Notes: generated from the letters alone by a model not told the origin. A DNA stretch of 64,000 bases from Synechococcus sp. SynAce01 (GCF_001885215.1 NZ_CP018091.1:372001-436000); one strand, 5' to 3'; counted from the stretch's first letter, positions 25,816 through 34,222 are shown. A program made the numbers and translations.

Positions 25816-27345
25816 TCAAGAGAGATCACAGCTCGCGCCGATCACTACAGCGGGGCTTTCGCTGATGCGCTCAAACAGATCAAGGCTCTCTCGGTTGAGA
25901 TTCAACACTTTCACGCTGGAGCCGGCCTGGCGACGTTTGCGGATCACCTGATCGAGGGCGCGTGTGCCAGTCTGATCCCAGATCCGTGCCTCAGCCATAT
26001 CAATGGTGATGCAGGGTGGGAACCGATGCTGACTGAAGCCAGCCAGAAAATAAACGGCGCTGACAAAGAACAACTGACCACGCACGGTGTAGTGAATGTG
26101 TTCATCCGTCAACCAGGTGGATTCCACAGAAATCACTTTCGCCACCTTGCGGCTGAACAGAATCCCCGCCTGGGCCACGCCAACCACAACAGCGATCGCC
26201 AGATTGCGCGTCAGCAGAGCCAGCACCAAGGTGGTGACCATGATCGAACTATCGCTCTTGGGCAGCTTTCCCATCTTCAGGAACGACTGCCAGTTCACCG
26301 TGCTGAACGACACCATCAGCATCACCGCGACCAGGGCCGCCATCGGAATGCGCGCCAGCCAGCCGCTCAGTGAGATCACAAGGATCAACAGAGACACCCC
26401 TGCTGTGAGGGTGGAGAGGCGGTAGCGACCGCCGGATTCGATGTTGATCACACTCTGGCCAATCATGCCGGCACCTGCCATGCCGCCAAACAGGCCGGCA
26501 ACGATGTTGGCGATGCCCTGAGCCCTGGCTTCGGCTTCATAATCCGAGTCTTCATCCACCAGGCCTTCCACCACATTGGCTGTGAGAAACGACTGCAGCA
26601 GCCCAACAAACGAGATCGCCAACGCTGTGGGCAGGATGATGGCGAGGCTGTCGAAAGAAGCGGTGATCGTCGGAATAGCAAAGACTGGCAGGTTCGAAGG
26701 AAGTTGGCCCAGATCTCCCACCCGCGGCACCGGCAACTGCCACACCTCGGCGATCACGCCGATCACCACAATCGCCACCAAGGTGGAGGGCACCCGTTTG
26801 GTGAGGCGGGGAAGGCCGTAGATGATCACCAGCCCAAGAGCAACCAGAGCCCACACGATCGGCCAGCTCACAGCCTCCACCCCCACCAGCGGTGAAGGGG
26901 TGTCCACACCCAGGCGGCCAAAACCGAGCTGAGGCAACTGGGCCAGAAAGATCAGCACCCCGATTGAATTCACGAAGCCCAACGTGACCGAACGGGGCAC
27001 GAAACGCATCTGCTGGGAAAGGCGCAAGTAACCCCAGGCGATCTGAAACAGGCCCGCCAAAATACAGGCGGCGAGCAGATAGCTGAGGCCATGGGATTGC
27101 ACTAACCCGCCCATCAACAGAGCCACACCGGCCGTGCAGGCCGACACCATGCCTGGCCTTCCGCCCAGCAGGGCTACCACGATCAGAATGCAGATCGAGC
27201 CAAACAGACCCACCTGCGGATCCACCCCGGCCACGATCGAGAAGGCGATGGCCTCGGGGATGATGCCCAGGGCGACCACGAGGCCAGCGAGTAATTCCTT
27301 GGGTAACGCTTGGCGATTGGGGATCAGTGACCAGCCGTGCAGCAC
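25816..27345 (-). CDS. SulP-family inorganic anion transporter
   Basis: 509 residues. About ten to twelve membrane spans begin with KELLAGLVVALGIIPEAIAF and the SulP-type GVDPQVGLFG. The conserved GMAGAGMIGQSVINIESGG region lies near residue 295, and a C-terminal STAS domain (about 420-505) follows, including CITIDMAEARIWDQTG. SulP proteins move sulphate, bicarbonate or related anions; the cyanobacterial BicA bicarbonate transporter is a SulP member. The sequence does not look like classic BicA, so the substrate is left open. It stands alone, convergent with the ccdA-like gene. Confidence 0.88.
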   Translation of the reverse strand: MLHGWSLIPNRQALPKELLAGLVVALGIIPEAIAFSIVAGVDPQVGLFGSICILIVVALLGGRPGMVSACTAGVALLMGGLVQSHGLSYLLAACILAGLFQIAWGYLRLSQQMRFVPRSVTLGFVNSIGVLIFLAQLPQLGFGRLGVDTPSPLVGVEAVSWPIVWALVALGLVIIYGLPRLTKRVPSTLVAIVVIGVIAEVWQLPVPRVGDLGQLPSNLPVFAIPTITASFDSLAIILPTALAISFVGLLQSFLTANVVEGLVDEDSDYEAEARAQGIANIVAGLFGGMAGAGMIGQSVINIESGGRYRLSTLTAGVSLLILVISLSGWLARIPMAALVAVMLMVSFSTVNWQSFLKMGKLPKSDSSIMVTTLVLALLTRNLAIAVVVGVAQAGILFSRKVAKVISVESTWLTDEHIHYTVRGQLFFVSAVYFLAGFSQHRFPPCITIDMAEARIWDQTGTRALDQVIRKRRQAGSSVKVLNLNRESLDLFERISESPAVVIGASCDLS

Positions 27346-27743
27346 AGGAAATCAACGTTGAAGGGAGTTGAGATCATGCTACGTAGCGGCCTTCGGCTTA
27401 CGGAAAACCCGAAACCACGTTAGATCATTACGCTCCGGAATTAGCTTGCAAAATGAAGTTTCAGGTTGAAATGACGGAAAGGCAACTGGGCCCAAGGAGC
27501 CTGGCTTTTCCGATAAGATGCTCCTACGTACCGATCGTGAATAGAAGTTGCAACGCCGCGAATCCCACTAGACAGGTGGCGGCAAGTAACGAGATGGTCT
27601 GTAACACAATCGAATCCTCCTGCCTCTTCTGTCCCCCTAAGGCTGGCTGGTCATTCGCCCCAATGCAAGGCCAGTGCGGAGAACGACAAACACATTCGTA
27701 GATGAAGTTGTGTTGCTGATGGTACCAACGCCCTTGGCCGCCC
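27346..27743. other. Spacer of about 400 bases between SulP and the NTF2-like gene
   Basis: AT-richer than the surroundings. Apart from the 27-residue peptide frame listed separately, no gene is convincing; the longer frames overlapping here (27453-27701 plus, 27524-27895 minus) have no protein-like pattern. The start of this stretch should hold the SulP promoter, but no clear -35/-10 pair is evident. Confidence 0.4.
27524..27607 (-). CDS. Putative 27-residue single-span membrane peptide
   Basis: A GTG at 27607 is preceded by a strong Shine-Dalgarno (AGGAGG, 8 bases upstream), rare among neighbours here. The peptide starts MLQTISLLAATCLVGF and continues AALQLLFTIGT: one hydrophobic helix with little else. 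It does not match a small photosystem subunit I can name. Coding status rests on the ribosome-binding site and the membrane-like composition only. Confidence 0.4.
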   Translation of the reverse strand: MLQTISLLAATCLVGFAALQLLFTIGT

Positions 27744-28187
27744 TCAGGACACGAATCGTCGGTAGAGCCAGCGCACAAAACCACCCAGCACAGGCACCGG
27801 TGCAAAGGTGGGTCCAACGAAATCGAAGTAGTCGCGATGCTCAACGATTTTTCCGTTGGCACCGATGCAAAGGCTGGTGGTGCCGGGATAAACAAACTCC
27901 AACCCCTTGATCTTCAGGCCCATCGTCCACTCCACAAAGGCGGTGTCGCCACTGAGCGCCACTGCAACGGGCTCAAGGAAGACGTCGTCGCAGCGACGCA
28001 TCAGCCCCTCCTGAGCCTGGATGTAGGCGTCAATGCCTCGTTTCTCCTGGGTTGGATCCTGAAAATAGACCGACTCGTCATAAACGGCTCGCCATTGCTC
28101 GGCAGCAGGTCCGGCAACGCCATAGGGCTTGGTGAACAGGGCACGGAGCGACTCTTCAGTGAGCGGCGGCATCGGGACCCGATTCAT
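27744..28187 (-). CDS. NTF2/SnoaL-like protein
   Basis: 147 residues. The helix-strand pattern with YDESVYFQDPTQEKRGIDAYI near residue 45 and TAFVEWTMGLKIKG, VEHRDYFDF later is typical of the cone-shaped NTF2/SnoaL-like fold, which forms a pocket for small ligands or an enzyme active site. There is no signal peptide. The role is unknown. It lies downstream of the hli gene on the same strand, about 90 bases away, so it may share its transcript. Confidence 0.7.
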   Translation of the reverse strand: MNRVPMPPLTEESLRALFTKPYGVAGPAAEQWRAVYDESVYFQDPTQEKRGIDAYIQAQEGLMRRCDDVFLEPVAVALSGDTAFVEWTMGLKIKGLEFVYPGTTSLCIGANGKIVEHRDYFDFVGPTFAPVPVLGGFVRWLYRRFVS

Positions 28188-28245
28188 GGCAGCTCGATGG
28201 AGCGGGGGACATTTTGATGGTGACGGACTGAACTTTCAAGGCAGA

Positions 28246-28268
28246 GCGTCGGATCCGCTAGCCGACGC
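28246..28268 (-). terminator. Hairpin between an hli gene and the NTF2-like gene
   Basis: GCGTCGG and CCGACGC form a 7-bp perfect stem around a 9-base loop, 11 bases past the hli stop. No T-run follows on the minus strand, so it may attenuate rather than end transcription. Confidence 0.35.
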
Positions 28269-28278
28269 ACCGAAATCC

Positions 28279-28515
28279 TCAGAAACAGAAAGGCAAGAAT
28301 TTGGTGTGACAGGCGGCGTAGCCATCGACAAGGGGACCAAGACCAATTTGGTGGACGATGCCCGCTCCGGTAAGTCCTTCCACGACAACACCGATCAAGA
28401 GTCCAACCATGGCGGCACGGCCATTAAAGAGTTCAGCTCTTTTGAGTTGGTCCAGATGGATCTGCTCGGTGGAGTAGTCGTTGAAGTTGCGATTGCCGGG
28501 ATTAGATGTTGTCAT
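28279..28515 (-). CDS. hli: High-light-inducible protein (Hli/HLIP), 78 aa
   Basis: The ATG is at 28515 (MTTSNPGNRNF). The single chlorophyll-binding helix has the CAB/ELIP/HLIP motif AELFNGRAAMVGLLIGVV (residues about 32-49), with the ExxNGR chlorophyll-ligand signature. A longer C-terminal tail (LVDGYAACHTKF) distinguishes it from minimal Hlips. Hli proteins bind chlorophyll and carotenoid and protect photosystem assembly in excess light. A 10-bp-phased GATC array lies just upstream. Confidence 0.92.
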   Translation of the reverse strand: MTTSNPGNRNFNDYSTEQIHLDQLKRAELFNGRAAMVGLLIGVVVEGLTGAGIVHQIGLGPLVDGYAACHTKFLPFCF

Positions 28516-28546
28516 CAATTTTAGTTGAGAAAAAAGAATTTGAATT

Positions 28547-28590
28547 GATCCGACCTGATCGGAGCGGATCTGAACTAGTCAGAGCTGATC
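28547..28590. repeat. 10-bp-phased GATC array upstream of hli
   Basis: GATC occurs at 28547, 28557, 28567 and 28587, with the variant AGTC at 28577: five copies at exactly 10-base intervals. All lie on one face of the helix and begin 32 bases ahead of the hli ATG at 28515. Flanking bases vary (for example CGACCT, GGAGCG, AGAGCT before GATC), so only the core is kept. It could be a regulator binding array or a bent-DNA element. Confidence 0.55.
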
Positions 28591-28701
28591 TGGCATGAAA
28601 TGAGCAAAGACCGGAAGAGTCAACCGATCTTTACGAGCAGTCGGACGACTCTCGGGCGACTGGGAGAGTGATTGGAATGGAATCACCCATTGTTTTGACC
28701 T

Positions 28702-28818
28702 TCAGCGAGGGTCACGCGAGAGATCAGTTGGTCGGGAAAAGATGTAGCCCACCATGACGGTGAGGACCACCACAAGGCCGATCATGCTGGCGATGGCTGC
28801 GCTGTAATCACCATTCAT
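28702..28818 (-). CDS. Small membrane protein (38 aa) in the hli cluster
   Basis: Starts MNGDYSAAIASM, followed by one membrane helix (IGLVVVLTVMVGYIF) and a charged end (SRPTDLSRDPR). It starts 5 bases after the stop of the 47-aa hli gene upstream on the same strand, so the two are almost certainly co-transcribed. The size and shape resemble small photosystem-associated subunits, but I do not recognise it. Confidence 0.65.
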   Translation of the reverse strand: MNGDYSAAIASMIGLVVVLTVMVGYIFSRPTDLSRDPR

Positions 28819-28823
28819 GCTGA

Positions 28824-28967
28824 TCAACCCAAGCCGATTTGGGTGAGGATGCCTTGTCCAGTGAGCAGTTCGGTGCCGAGGCCGATGACGAAACCAAGCA
28901 TGGCCAGCCGGCCATTCCAGGTTTCAGCGAAGGCAACAAAACCGAAGCGGGAAGTGGAATCAGCCAT
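28824..28967 (-). CDS. hli: High-light-inducible protein (Hli/HLIP), 47 aa
   Basis: Starts MADSTSRFGFVAFAETWNGR. The HLIP motif ETWNGRLAMLGFVIGLGTEL is complete, and the protein ends GILTQIGLG. It is a minimal one-helix chlorophyll-binding protein. An HLR1-type site lies 25 bases upstream of the ATG, and a 38-aa membrane-protein gene follows. Its expression is probably controlled by the RpaB response regulator. Confidence 0.93.
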   Translation of the reverse strand: MADSTSRFGFVAFAETWNGRLAMLGFVIGLGTELLTGQGILTQIGLG

Positions 28968-28992
28968 GAAGGTTTCGAAATGCTGCAATCAC

Positions 28993-29008
28993 TGTAACAG
29001 ATCGTAAC
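28993..29008 (-). promoter_or_regulatory. HLR1 motif (predicted RpaB site) upstream of hli
   Basis: Read on the minus strand it is GTTACG-ATCT-GTTACA: two direct GTTAC-type hexamers separated by 4 bases, matching the HLR1 pattern (two (G/T)TTACA-like repeats, spacing 4) known from cyanobacterial high-light promoters. It is 25 bases ahead of the hli ATG, close enough to overlap the core promoter. That placement usually means repression in low light. Confidence 0.65.
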
Positions 29009-29769
29009 GAGCTGCGTTGGGCTGGCCTCTGCTGGTGAGTTCCGATCCCCCCTCGATCCCTCTTTCTCCGGTTTACGGCCAACACGGGCGAGAGGGCCCA
29101 GGCGGGGGTGCAGGCTGAAATCATCGACACAACGGACTCCCCATGAAAGAACTGACACGTCCCTGGCTGGCTGGAGGAATCCTGGCTGCGGCGGTGCTGC
29201 TGCAGGCCCCAGCCCAGGCCGGAACCCTCTCGGGCACGGCGAGCTACCGGGAACGCATCGCCCTACCGCCTGATGCGGTGTTCGAGGCGGTGCTTGAAGA
29301 CGTGGCCGTAGCCGACGCACCGGCCCGGGTGATCGGCCGTGTGCGCCTGGAGCCGGCGGGACAGTCGCCGTTTCGCTTCTCGATCCCCTACCGCGAAGCC
29401 GACCTGACCCCTGGCGGGCGCTATTCAGTACGCGCAAGCGTGCGCCAGGGCGGCCGGCTGCTGTTCACCACCGATACGATCAGCCCAGTGCTCAAGGGCG
29501 GCGCCAGCCAACCACTGAGCCTGCAGATGGTGCGGGTGGGTGCGGGCCGTGAGCCCTCGCCGCAGGGTCCCTTGGGCCGCTTGCCGGCCAGCTGGCGGGG
29601 GGATCTGCCCGCCGCCAGCGGCAGCAGCCGCTGGCAGCTGGACCTGCTCACCGACAGCAGCTATCAGCTGCGTCAGACCTATCTGGATCGCCCAGCGCCG
29701 AACAGCTTCGATGACATCGGCCGCTGGCGTCTTGAGACGCCCAGCAACCGCCTGGTGCTCAAAGGCGGA

Positions 29770-30803
29770 CTTGATTAGGCAGCAAGCTCCGCAGGCAGCC
29801 CTTTTGGGACCTAGGCTGGTACGCATATACCAGTCGTCACTGCCATGGCTATGAATCGGATCCAGTTCCAGGCCAGCCTGTCGCTGCCCCAGTTTATTGA
29901 GCTCTACGGAACCGAGCAAAAATGTGAAGTTGCCCTGGAACAGGCGCGCTGGCCTGATGGTTTCCGTTGCCCACGTTGTGAGGGCAAGGAGTACGGGCTC
30001 ATCATTGGCAGGCGCCACAAGCGCTATCAGTGCCGGAGCTGTCGTCATCAAGCCACCCTCACGGCCGGTACCATCTTGGAGGCAACAAAGTTACCTCTGA
30101 CCACCTGGTTCCTTGCCTTCTACCTCGTCGGCCAAGCCAAGACAGGAATCTCCTCACTAGCTCTGAGGCGTCATCTCGGTGTGAACTACCGAACGGCATG
30201 GTTGCTTCAGAACAAGATCATGCAGGCAATGAAAGAACGTGATGGCGCCTATGTCCTCAGAGGAAGGGTGCAGGTGGATGATGCCTACCTTGGCGGAGAA
30301 CGCTGTGGTGGCAAGCCTGGTCGTGGATCGGAGAACAAGGTGCCGGTCGTGGCAGCCGTCTCTGTCGATGAGGCGGGCCACCCCCGGTATATAAAACTTG
30401 CCACCGTGCCCACGTTCTCTTTTGCCGCTATTGCTGATTGGGCCCAAGATTCACTGGCGATAGGCTGTGAAGTGATCTCCGATGGGCTGGCTTGCTTTCG
30501 CGCCGTTGCAGAAGTCGGTTGCTTCCATCATCCTGTGGTCGTAAAGGGTCGTCATCCCAATGAATTACCAGAATTCCGTTGGATTAACACGGTGCTCAGC
30601 AACTTGAAAACCAGCTTCAGCGGCAGCTTCCATGCCCTTCGCTTCGAAAAGTACGCTGATCGCTACTTGGGCGCCTTCAGCTACCGCTTCAATCGGCGGT
30701 TCAATCTGGCGGCAATGACCGAGCGTGTGGTTCATGCCATCTGCAGCTGTCAAGCACGGCCGGAACGACTCCTGAGGTGTGCGGAGTTTGCTACCTAATC
30801 GAG
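29770..30803 (+). mobile_element. IS1595-family (ISXO2-like) insertion sequence
   Basis: 1,034 bp. The ends are 24-bp imperfect inverted repeats (left CTTGATTAGGCAGC..., right, inverted, CTCGATTAGGTAGC...; 3 mismatches). It is flanked by an 8-bp duplication AAGGCGGA at 29762-29769 and 30804-30811, the length expected for IS1595. It encodes one intact transposase. The clean duplication and the in-frame continuity of the interrupted gene point to a fairly recent insertion. Confidence 0.95.
29845..30798 (+). CDS. IS1595-family transposase
   Basis: 317 residues, intact. An N-terminal zinc ribbon (CPRCEGKEYG ... YQCRSCRHQATLTAGTI) is followed by the ISXO2-like catalytic domain: RVQVDDAYLGGERCGG (first Asp), EVISDGLACF (second Asp) and WINTVLSNLKTSFSGSFH (the N/K-containing third motif). 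The C-terminal YRFNRRFNL is also typical. It is likely still able to transpose. Confidence 0.95.
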   Translation: MAMNRIQFQASLSLPQFIELYGTEQKCEVALEQARWPDGFRCPRCEGKEYGLIIGRRHKRYQCRSCRHQATLTAGTILEATKLPLTTWFLAFYLVGQAKTGISSLALRRHLGVNYRTAWLLQNKIMQAMKERDGAYVLRGRVQVDDAYLGGERCGGKPGRGSENKVPVVAAVSVDEAGHPRYIKLATVPTFSFAAIADWAQDSLAIGCEVISDGLACFRAVAEVGCFHHPVVVKGRHPNELPEFRWINTVLSNLKTSFSGSFHALRFEKYADRYLGAFSYRFNRRFNLAAMTERVVHAICSCQARPERLLRCAEFAT

Positions 30804-31799
30804 AAGGCGGAAGGGAAGCGCCCGTTTTTCTGCAGGCTCTGGAGGGCGGCGGCGCCCTGGCCAAACTCGATCTCAAGGGCGAGCCGATTCGCTCGCGCCT
30901 GAACGATCGTCTACAGCGCTTGCCGGCACCCGAGCTGCTGGAGCCGCGCCTGCACCTGATGGGGATGTTCCGCTATCTGGCTGATGCGGCCAACATCCGG
31001 CTCTGCGCCACCGGCACCCGCCTACCGGTGGTCAAGGAGGGCGACTTCATTCAGTTGGAGAAGGCCTACCTGGGGGCCCTTCCGGCTGGAGCGGCCGGAG
31101 AGCCGCTGTTGGTGAACCTGGAGGGGCTGATCGCCCAGCGTCCCTCAGCTGAGCCGGGCCGGGGGCCGGAGCGCACCTTGGTGGTGGAGCGTTTTGTGGG
31201 GGTGCATCCCGGCAAGGGCTGCCCACCGGTTATGGCTGCCTCAAGCGGTTCTTCAAAATCGGCTGTCGCTCCTACGCCCAAGCCCTCCCTGCGCGGCACC
31301 CTCTGGCGGCTGCAGGCCCTGCAGGGCGAAGACGGACCCAAGCTGATTGCCCCGCCAGGCCAGCCGGTGGAGCTGCAGCTCGATGCCGAATCGGGGCGAG
31401 TCAGCGGCAGCGGCGGTTGCAACCGCCTGATCGGCGGCTTCCAGCTCAGCGGTGAACTGCTCAGCTTCTCCAAACTGGCTGGCACCAAAATGGCCTGCCC
31501 GCCCCCCGTGATGGACTTTGAGCGCCGCTACAACACGGCCCTCGGGCAGGTGCGCCGCTGGAGCCTCGACAAGCAGAACCTGCTGCTGCAGAACGAGCAA
31601 GGGCGCACGCTGCTGCTGTTCAAGCCCGCCCCATCAGAGCGATGACAACAGCGATCACAGCGTCGTCCACGGTGCCTGTGACGACTGATGGTGCGATTCG
31701 TGAGTTCAGGGCAGCGTTTCGTTCACTATCGGGTTGAGGGGCCCCTGCGAAAGCCTGCTGAAGCTGTCACGACAGCCCAGGCTCCCAGCTCAACAAAAA

Positions 31800-31871
31800 T
31801 GGGTCGCCTGAGATTCGAACTCAGGACCAATCGGTTAAAAGCCGAGTGCTCTACCGCTGAGCTAGCGACCC
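31800..31871 (-). tRNA. tRNA-Lys (UUU)
   Basis: A 72-nt cloverleaf: acceptor arm GGGTCGC pairing with GCGACCC, D-arm AGCTCAGCGGTAGAGC, anticodon loop CTTTTAA with anticodon UUU (bases 31837-31839 on the plus strand), and T-loop GTTCGAATC. The discriminator is A. No CCA is encoded. It stands between the accessory region and the core genes, with its 3' end facing the accessory side. Confidence 0.97.
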
Positions 31872-32003
31872 GCCCGGATGGGCAGCCCTGACGGGCACCA
31901 ACGGAACGTATCACGTGGACGGGGGGGAGTTGAAGCCCTTGCGATCGCCACCTTCAACAGCAGGCACCAACAATGGAAGCGCCCACACCTTTGCCCGTCG
32001 TCT

Positions 32004-32588
32004 GTGGCCGTCGAGTCTGCGCCGAACCAGGCTGACGCCGCCTGGCTCAGCCCCCGCCTGGATCCGGCCGCCTGGGTGCACCCCAGTGCCGTGGTGGAAG
32101 GGGATGTTCACCTGGCGGCCGGTGCCAGTCTCTGGCCGCTGGCCGTGGCCCGGGGCGATCTTTGCTCGATCGTGGTGGGGGAGAACAGCAATGTGCAGGA
32201 CGGAGCGGTGCTTCATGGCGATCCGGGCCAGCCGGTGCTGATCGGCCGTGAAGTCACGGTGGGGCATCGGGCGGTGGTGCATGGGGCCGTTCTTGGCGAT
32301 GGCTGCCTGATCGGCATCGGCGCCGTGGTGCTCAACGGCGTGACCGTGGGGGAAGGAGCCCTGGTGGCAGCTGGCGCCGTGGTCACAAAGCATGTGCCGG
32401 CCCGCACGCTGGTGGCGGGAGTGCCCGCCCAGCCCCGGCGCGAACTGAGCCTTGAAGAGGTTGCTGCCCAGCGGCAGCACGCCTTGCGGTATCGCGATCT
32501 GGCCGCCAGGCACGCCCGCCGTGGCGCCAACAACCCTGGCGGCCTAACAGGCGAACGGTCACGGGGCTCTGCGCCTGCCGATTGCTGA
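32004..32588 (+). CDS. Gamma-carbonic-anhydrase-like hexapeptide-repeat protein
   Basis: 194 residues from a GTG at 32004; an ATG at 31878 is possible, but its extra N-terminus does not look like the family. It is a left-handed beta-helix protein with imperfect hexapeptide repeats and the gamma-CA zinc-ligand histidines: NVQDGAVLHGDPG and VTVGHRAVVHGAVLGDG. The family includes YrdA and CamH-type proteins, whose activity is often unproven. It may hydrate CO2 or act as a scaffold. psbY and trmFO follow. Confidence 0.85.
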   Translation: MAVESAPNQADAAWLSPRLDPAAWVHPSAVVEGDVHLAAGASLWPLAVARGDLCSIVVGENSNVQDGAVLHGDPGQPVLIGREVTVGHRAVVHGAVLGDGCLIGIGAVVLNGVTVGEGALVAAGAVVTKHVPARTLVAGVPAQPRRELSLEEVAAQRQHALRYRDLAARHARRGANNPGGLTGERSRGSAPADC

Positions 32589-32666
32589 GATTTGGATCAA
32601 CCCGACCCACTCGCCCGAGGCCACGCCCCCTGATCCCTAGGATCACAGCACGCTGACATGCAACTG

Positions 32667-32789
32667 ATGGACGCTCGGCTCCTGCTGGTAACCGCTCCGA
32701 TCCTGCTGGCCGTTGGCTGGGCGGTGTTCAACATCGGTCGGGCTGCGGTCGGTCAGCTGCAACTGATGCTCAAGCGCTCGCGCGCCTGA
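32667..32789 (+). CDS. psbY: Photosystem II protein PsbY
   Basis: 40 residues: [20 protein letters not shown] (membrane helix), then [20 protein letters not shown]. The MDAR start and FNIGRAA...QL pattern is characteristic of cyanobacterial PsbY, a peripheral low-mass PSII subunit near cytochrome b559. An ATG at 32658 adds three residues (MQL). Its stop TGA shares a base with the trmFO start (TGATG), so the two are translationally linked. Confidence 0.92.
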   Translation: MDARLLLVTAPILLAVGWAVFNIGRAAVGQLQLMLKRSRA

Positions 32790-34222
32790 TGGTGTTGGTC
32801 ATCGGCGCCGGCCTGGCCGGTACCGAGGCGGCCTGGCAGATCGCCCGGGCTGGGGTGCCGGTCCGGCTGTTGGAGATGCGCCCGCAGCTGCGCTCACCGG
32901 CCCACCACAGCGCTGAGTTCGCCGAGCTGGTCTGCAGCAACAGTTTTGGGGCCCTCTCCCCAGACCGGGCCGCCGGCTTGCTTCAGGAGGAATTGCGCCG
33001 GCTCGGATCCACCGTGATCGGCACCGCCGATCGCCATGCGGTGCCAGCCGGCGGAGCGCTGGCCGTTGATCGTGGCCGCTTCAGCGCTGCCCTCACAGCG
33101 GCGTTGGAGCGCAATCCGTTGATCACCGTGGAGCGCGGCGAGCAGCGCGCACTGCCTGATGCCAACGAAATCTGCGTTCTGGCCACCGGTCCGCTCACCA
33201 GCGATGCTCTCGCCGAGCAGGTGCGGCTGTTCACCGGCCGGGACGACTGCCATTTCTTTGATGCCGCCAGCCCGATCGTGGAAGGGGAGGGTCTGGATCT
33301 CTCGGTGGCCTTCCGCGGTTCGCGCTACGACAAGGGCGATGCCGACTACATCAACTGCCCGATGGACCGTGGGCAATATGAGGCCTTCCGCGACGCCCTG
33401 CTGGCAGCGGAGCAGGCCGAGCTCAAGGATTTCGAAACAGAGAGCGCCACCTTTTTCGAAGGCTGCCTGCCGATCGAGGAGCTGGCCCGCCGCGGCGACG
33501 ACACCATGCGCTACGGGCCGCTCAAACCGATCGGCCTCTGGGATCCGCGCTGGGGTGATCTCTTCGATCGCGAGGTGCGCCGGACCCGGCGGGCCTACGC
33601 GGTGGTGCAGCTGCGCCAGGAAGATCGCGACGGCCGGCTCTGGAATCTGGTGGGCTTCCAGACCAACTTGAAGTGGGCGGAGCAGAAGCGGGTCTTCCGG
33701 CTGATTCCTGGCCTGGAGAACGCCACGTTTGTGCGCTTCGGCGTGATGCACCGCAACACCTTCCTGGAGGCCCCCCAACTGCTGGAGCCCAGCTTGCAGT
33801 TCCGGCGGCGGCCCACCCTGCTGGCCGCAGGTCAGATCACCGGCACCGAGGGCTACGCCGCAGCGGTGGCGGGCGGCTGGCTGGCTGGCACCAACGCAGC
33901 ACGACTGGCCCAGGGCCAGGAGCCGCTGCAACTGCCGCCCACCACCATGATCGGCGCCCTGATCCACTTCATCACCACAGCTCCGAGTGGCAAGTTTCAG
34001 CCGATGCCGCCCAACTTCGGTCTGATGCCGGAGTTGCCACAACGCATCCGTGACAAGCGCTCCCGCTACGGGGCCTACCGCGATCGCTCCTTGAAGGATC
34101 TGGAGCCCTTTGCAAACAGCACCGAGTCGGAACTGGACCCATCGGCATCAGAGGCAAGTGTCACTGGGCTTCAACAGGCCACGGCACTCCAAGCCGCCTC
34201 GGCGGCCCAGCTGATCAGTTGA
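32789..34222 (+). CDS. trmFO: Methylenetetrahydrofolate-tRNA-(uracil-5-)-methyltransferase TrmFO
   Basis: 477 residues. This folate/FAD-dependent enzyme makes m5U54 in the tRNA T-loop. Visible: the FAD-binding [11 protein letters not shown] at the N-terminus, [20 protein letters not shown], the central [34 protein letters not shown] and the C-terminal [21 protein letters not shown]. All are normal for the family. Confidence 0.97.
   Translation: MVLVIGAGLAGTEAAWQIARAGVPVRLLEMRPQLRSPAHHSAEFAELVCSNSFGALSPDRAAGLLQEELRRLGSTVIGTADRHAVPAGGALAVDRGRFSAALTAALERNPLITVERGEQRALPDANEICVLATGPLTSDALAEQVRLFTGRDDCHFFDAASPIVEGEGLDLSVAFRGSRYDKGDADYINCPMDRGQYEAFRDALLAAEQAELKDFETESATFFEGCLPIEELARRGDDTMRYGPLKPIGLWDPRWGDLFDREVRRTRRAYAVVQLRQEDRDGRLWNLVGFQTNLKWAEQKRVFRLIPGLENATFVRFGVMHRNTFLEAPQLLEPSLQFRRRPTLLAAGQITGTEGYAAAVAGGWLAGTNAARLAQGQEPLQLPPTTMIGALIHFITTAPSGKFQPMPPNFGLMPELPQRIRDKRSRYGAYRDRSLKDLEPFANSTESELDPSASEASVTGLQQATALQAASAAQLIS

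Larger units (their letters stand above)
29143..31645 (+). pseudogene. YbaY/META-domain envelope protein split by an IS1595-type element
   Basis: The 5' part (29143-29769) has a signal peptide (GGILAAAVLLQAPAQA) and a YbaY-like beta domain (GTASYRERIALPPDAVFEAVLEDV in outline). The 3' part (30812-31645) has an NlpE/YbaY-like stretch and a C-terminal META/HslJ domain (LRGTLWRLQALQG, GRVSGSGGCNRLIGGFQL, TKMACPP). If the element at 29770-30803 and one 8-bp duplication are removed, the frame reads straight through (LKGG then REAPVFLQALEGGG). The intact gene would encode an exported protein of about 490 residues. Now only a truncated 211-residue N-terminal product can be made. Confidence 0.9.

Noticed and set aside
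27524-27895. A 123-residue minus-strand frame over the spacer and the NTF2-like gene's end
   Set aside because: The upstream two-thirds overlap the NTF2-like gene in another frame and look random; only the last 27 residues, behind a ribosome-binding site, are kept as a candidate.
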